From Alphaproteobacteria bacterium (GTDB taxonomy: Bacteria; Pseudomonadota; Alphaproteobacteria; Sphingomonadales; Sphingomonadaceae): 24,629 bases of DNA. The DNA lies in NCBI GenBank assembly GCA_028869975.1, contig JAGWQR010000292.1:1-24629 (forward strand), in the 5' to 3' direction. Position 1 is the stretch's first letter. Each line of letters starts with the position of its first letter. The notes below the pieces were generated by a model. It saw only the letters and a list, made by a program, of their open reading frames with translations, ran no database searches and was not told the origin of the DNA. A program made the translations under genes and the position numbers. Positions 22,715 to 24,629 of this stretch are shown here, piece by piece.

Positions 22715-23881
22715 ATGAATTTGACACTGACCGATGACCAACAGAATATCCGCGATGCGGTGCTAAAACTCTGCGCGCAATTCCCGGATGACTATTGGCT
22801 GGAACGCGATCGATCGGCTACTTTCCCGCAGGATTTTTATGCGGCATTTGCGCAAGCCGGCTGGCTTGGCATCGCCATGCCGGAAAATCTTGGCGGAGCA
22901 GGGCTGGGGATCACCGAAGCAGCGGTGATGATGCAGGCCGTGGCTGAGTCGGGTGCGGGGATGAGCGGGGCATCGGCCATTCATGGCCCGGTGTTCAGCC
23001 TTGAGCCAGTCGTGCGCTTTGGCACAATGGAACAGCAGATGCGCATGATCCCGCCAGTGCTCTGTGGCGCAGAGAAGATGTGTTTTGCGGTCACCGAGCC
23101 GAATGTCGGACTTGATACCACACGACTCAAGACCCGCGCCGAACGGGTTGAGGGGGGGTATCGCGTTACGGGGGAGAAAATCTGGATCACGAATGCCCAT
23201 GTCGCTGGGCATATGCTTTTGCTTGCGCGCACGACGCCGCTCGATCAGGTCAGGCGCAAGACGGAAGGCCTGTCTCTGTTTTTCACCCGGATCGACAGGT
23301 CTGCGGTGGAACATCGTCTCATTCCCAAAATGGGGCGGCACGCGGTCGGCTCGAACATGCTGTTCATCAACAATCTGTTTGTGCCTGATGAGGACAGGAT
23401 CGGCGGCGAAGGAGAAGGGTTCCGCATCATACTGAACGGCCTCAACCCGGAGCGGATCCTGCTTGCGGCAGAAGCGGTGGGGCTTGGGCGCGTCGCCATT
23501 CAGCGCGCTGCAAAATACGCGCGTGAACGGATCGTGTTTGACCGGCCCATTGGCATGAACCAGGGCATCCAGCATCCACTGGCCAAATGCTGGGCGCAGA
23601 TCGAAGCGGCCAATCTTATGGTCCTGCAGGCGGCACAACGGTTTGATGCTGACCTGGAATGTGGAGTGGAAGCCAATGCCGCCAAATATCTGGCCGCCGA
23701 GGCCGGGTTCGAGGCTTGTCACACCGCCATGCTGACCCTGGGGGGCATGGGATATGCGCAGGAATATAATATCGAGCGCTATTTGCGGGAAATCCTGATT
23801 CCACGCACCGCGCCAATCAGCCCCCACATGATCTTGAACTATCTTGCCGAAAAAGTGCTGGATTTGCCCAAAAGCTATTAA
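22715..23881 (+). CDS. acyl-CoA dehydrogenase, isovaleryl/long-chain-type catalytic site
   Basis: A 388-residue full-length enzyme with CFAVTEPNVGLDTTR (123-137) and VTGEKIWITNAHVAG (151-165) for flavin binding. The C-terminal segment reads RTAPISPHMILNYLAEKVL and has no YEGT-type glutamate. Instead Glu246 in LNPERILLA matches the helix-G catalytic base of isovaleryl-CoA and long-chain acyl-CoA dehydrogenases. This suggests branched or bulky substrates. The first ATG at 22715 lacks a ribosome site. It is followed after 10 bp by the lyase gene. It is divergent from the CoA-transferase operon, and co-regulation is likely. Confidence 0.9.
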   Translation: MNLTLTDDQQNIRDAVLKLCAQFPDDYWLERDRSATFPQDFYAAFAQAGWLGIAMPENLGGAGLGITEAAVMMQAVAESGAGMSGASAIHGPVFSLEPVVRFGTMEQQMRMIPPVLCGAEKMCFAVTEPNVGLDTTRLKTRAERVEGGYRVTGEKIWITNAHVAGHMLLLARTTPLDQVRRKTEGLSLFFTRIDRSAVEHRLIPKMGRHAVGSNMLFINNLFVPDEDRIGGEGEGFRIILNGLNPERILLAAEAVGLGRVAIQRAAKYARERIVFDRPIGMNQGIQHPLAKCWAQIEAANLMVLQAAQRFDADLECGVEANAAKYLAAEAGFEACHTAMLTLGGMGYAQEYNIERYLREILIPRTAPISPHMILNYLAEKVLDLPKSY

Positions 23882-23891
23882 GGACGCACAT

Positions 23892-24629
23892 ATGACGCTG
23901 GAACTGAACCTGCCTATCCGCTCCTGGTTGTTTGCGCCGGGGGACAGTGCGAAAAAAATGAGTAAGGCGCTCGCTAGTCCGGCTGACATTATCCTGCTCG
24001 ATCTTGAAGATGCGGTGGCAGAGCGCGAAAAGCCGAATGCGCGCAGGCTCGTTGCAGAGTTCCTCAACGCCAATGCGGAGCAGCGCGCCCGCATCTGGGT
24101 ACGGATCAATCCGCTCGATGGAGATCATGCGCTTACTGATCTTGCCGCGATCATGCCCGCGTATCCTGGCGGCGTCATGCTGCCCAAAGTCTATGGCCGC
24201 GCCGATGTCGAAGCGCTTGACCATTATTTGAGTGCGCTGGAGGTTGCGAACGGGAGCACGCCGGGGTCAACGCCTGTGATCGTGCTCGTCACCGAAACAG
24301 CAGAAGCCATGTTCCATACAGGCGATTACAAGGGTGCACCGCGCGTGGTTGCGCTCACCTGGGGCGCAGAGGATCTGGCCGATTCGATCGGCGCACAGAC
24401 GAACCGCAGCTCTGATGGCGGCTACAGCTTCACTTACGAACTGGCGCGCAGCCTGACATTGCTGGGTGCGGCGGCCGCGAACGTGGCAGCGATCGAGACG
24501 ATCCAGGGTGACTTCCGCGACCTTGAAGGGCTGAAAGCGCGCGCCGAGAAGGTGCGTCGGGATGGTTTTCGCGGAATGCTCGCAATTCATCCCGCGCAGG
24601 TCGAAATCATCAACGCCGCCTTCACCCCG
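23892..24629 (+). CDS. CitE/HpcH/HpaI-family CoA-ester lyase (3' truncated by window)
   Basis: The ATG at 23892 follows AGGA. 246 codons are open to the right edge with no stop, so most of a roughly 280-300-residue protein is visible. The TIM-barrel lyase signatures are SWLFAPGDSAKKM (11-23), LLDLEDAV (34-41), WVRINPLDG (64-72) and MLPKV. The Mg-binding residues are in VTETAEAM and WGAEDLADSIG. CitE-like proteins cleave or form C-C bonds in 3-hydroxyacyl-CoAs such as citryl-, malyl- or citramalyl-CoA. Here it could cleave a carboxy-substituted 3-hydroxyacyl-CoA made by the upstream dehydrogenase. The stand-alone context, without CitD or CitF, argues against classical citrate lyase. Confidence 0.87.
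   Translation, partial: MTLELNLPIRSWLFAPGDSAKKMSKALASPADIILLDLEDAVAEREKPNARRLVAEFLNANAEQRARIWVRINPLDGDHALTDLAAIMPAYPGGVMLPKVYGRADVEALDHYLSALEVANGSTPGSTPVIVLVTETAEAMFHTGDYKGAPRVVALTWGAEDLADSIGAQTNRSSDGGYSFTYELARSLTLLGAAAANVAAIETIQGDFRDLEGLKARAEKVRRDGFRGMLAIHPAQVEIINAAFTP

Noticed and set aside
22763..24109. 448-codon open frame on the minus strand
   Set aside because: It lies wholly opposite the well-supported acyl-CoA dehydrogenase and lyase genes. Its protein shows no domain, and long antisense frames are expected in GC-rich DNA.
1..24629. CRISPR array, tRNA, rRNA or riboswitch
   Set aside because: No regularly spaced direct repeats and no tRNA or rRNA segments were recognised. The intergenic gaps are too short for most riboswitches.

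Overview
The window looks like chromosomal DNA of a sphingomonad alphaproteobacterium (Novosphingobium, Sphingobium or Sphingopyxis type). This is inferred from the high GC, the dense CoA-ester catabolism genes, a TonB-dependent receptor with a DIVVTG TonB box, and sugar uptake by a TonB receptor plus an MFS carrier rather than an ABC transporter. No RNA gene, CRISPR array, transposase or origin was seen. Every intergenic gap is shorter than 160 bp.

Layout. (A) 1-2016, plus strand: the 3' part of an APH-type kinase gene overlapping an ACAD10/11-type acyl-CoA dehydrogenase. (B) 2059-9752, minus strand: a self-contained alpha-glucoside locus. It holds a LacI-type repressor, a GH65 phosphorylase fused to beta-phosphoglucomutase, a TonB-dependent receptor and an MFS transporter. 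A double operator overlaps the promoter, and a terminator lies between receptor and transporter. (C) 9907-12865: a crotonase and, divergently, a 3-ketosteroid-delta1-dehydrogenase-like flavoprotein that converges on a carboxymuconolactone-decarboxylase-like protein. (D) 12937-18348, plus strand: an SDR, E1 alpha and beta of a 2-oxoacid dehydrogenase, a two-subunit acyl-CoA dehydrogenase and a small secreted protein. (E) 22602-18352, minus strand: a CaiB/BaiF CoA-transferase, a Rieske oxygenase, a cytochrome P450 and a 92-residue unknown protein. (F) 22715 to the right edge, plus strand: another acyl-CoA dehydrogenase and a CitE/HpcH-type lyase cut by the window end.

How the genes may work together. 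Regions A and C-F look like one catabolic island for a polycyclic or otherwise bulky carboxylic compound. Oxygenation would come from the P450 and the Rieske enzyme, ring desaturation from the KstD-like enzyme, activation from the CoA-transferase, and side-chain or ring beta-oxidation from four acyl-CoA dehydrogenase polypeptides, a crotonase and an SDR. The alpha/beta acyl-CoA dehydrogenase pair and the KstD-like enzyme point to a steroid-like or terpenoid substrate, but the substrate cannot be read from the sequence. Region B is functionally unrelated. Sampled lines of its receptor gene have clearly lower GC than the flanks, so it may be a separate acquisition inside or at the border of the island. 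Its genes form a complete route: outer-membrane uptake, inner-membrane uptake, phosphorolysis to beta-glucose-1-phosphate, and conversion to glucose-6-phosphate.
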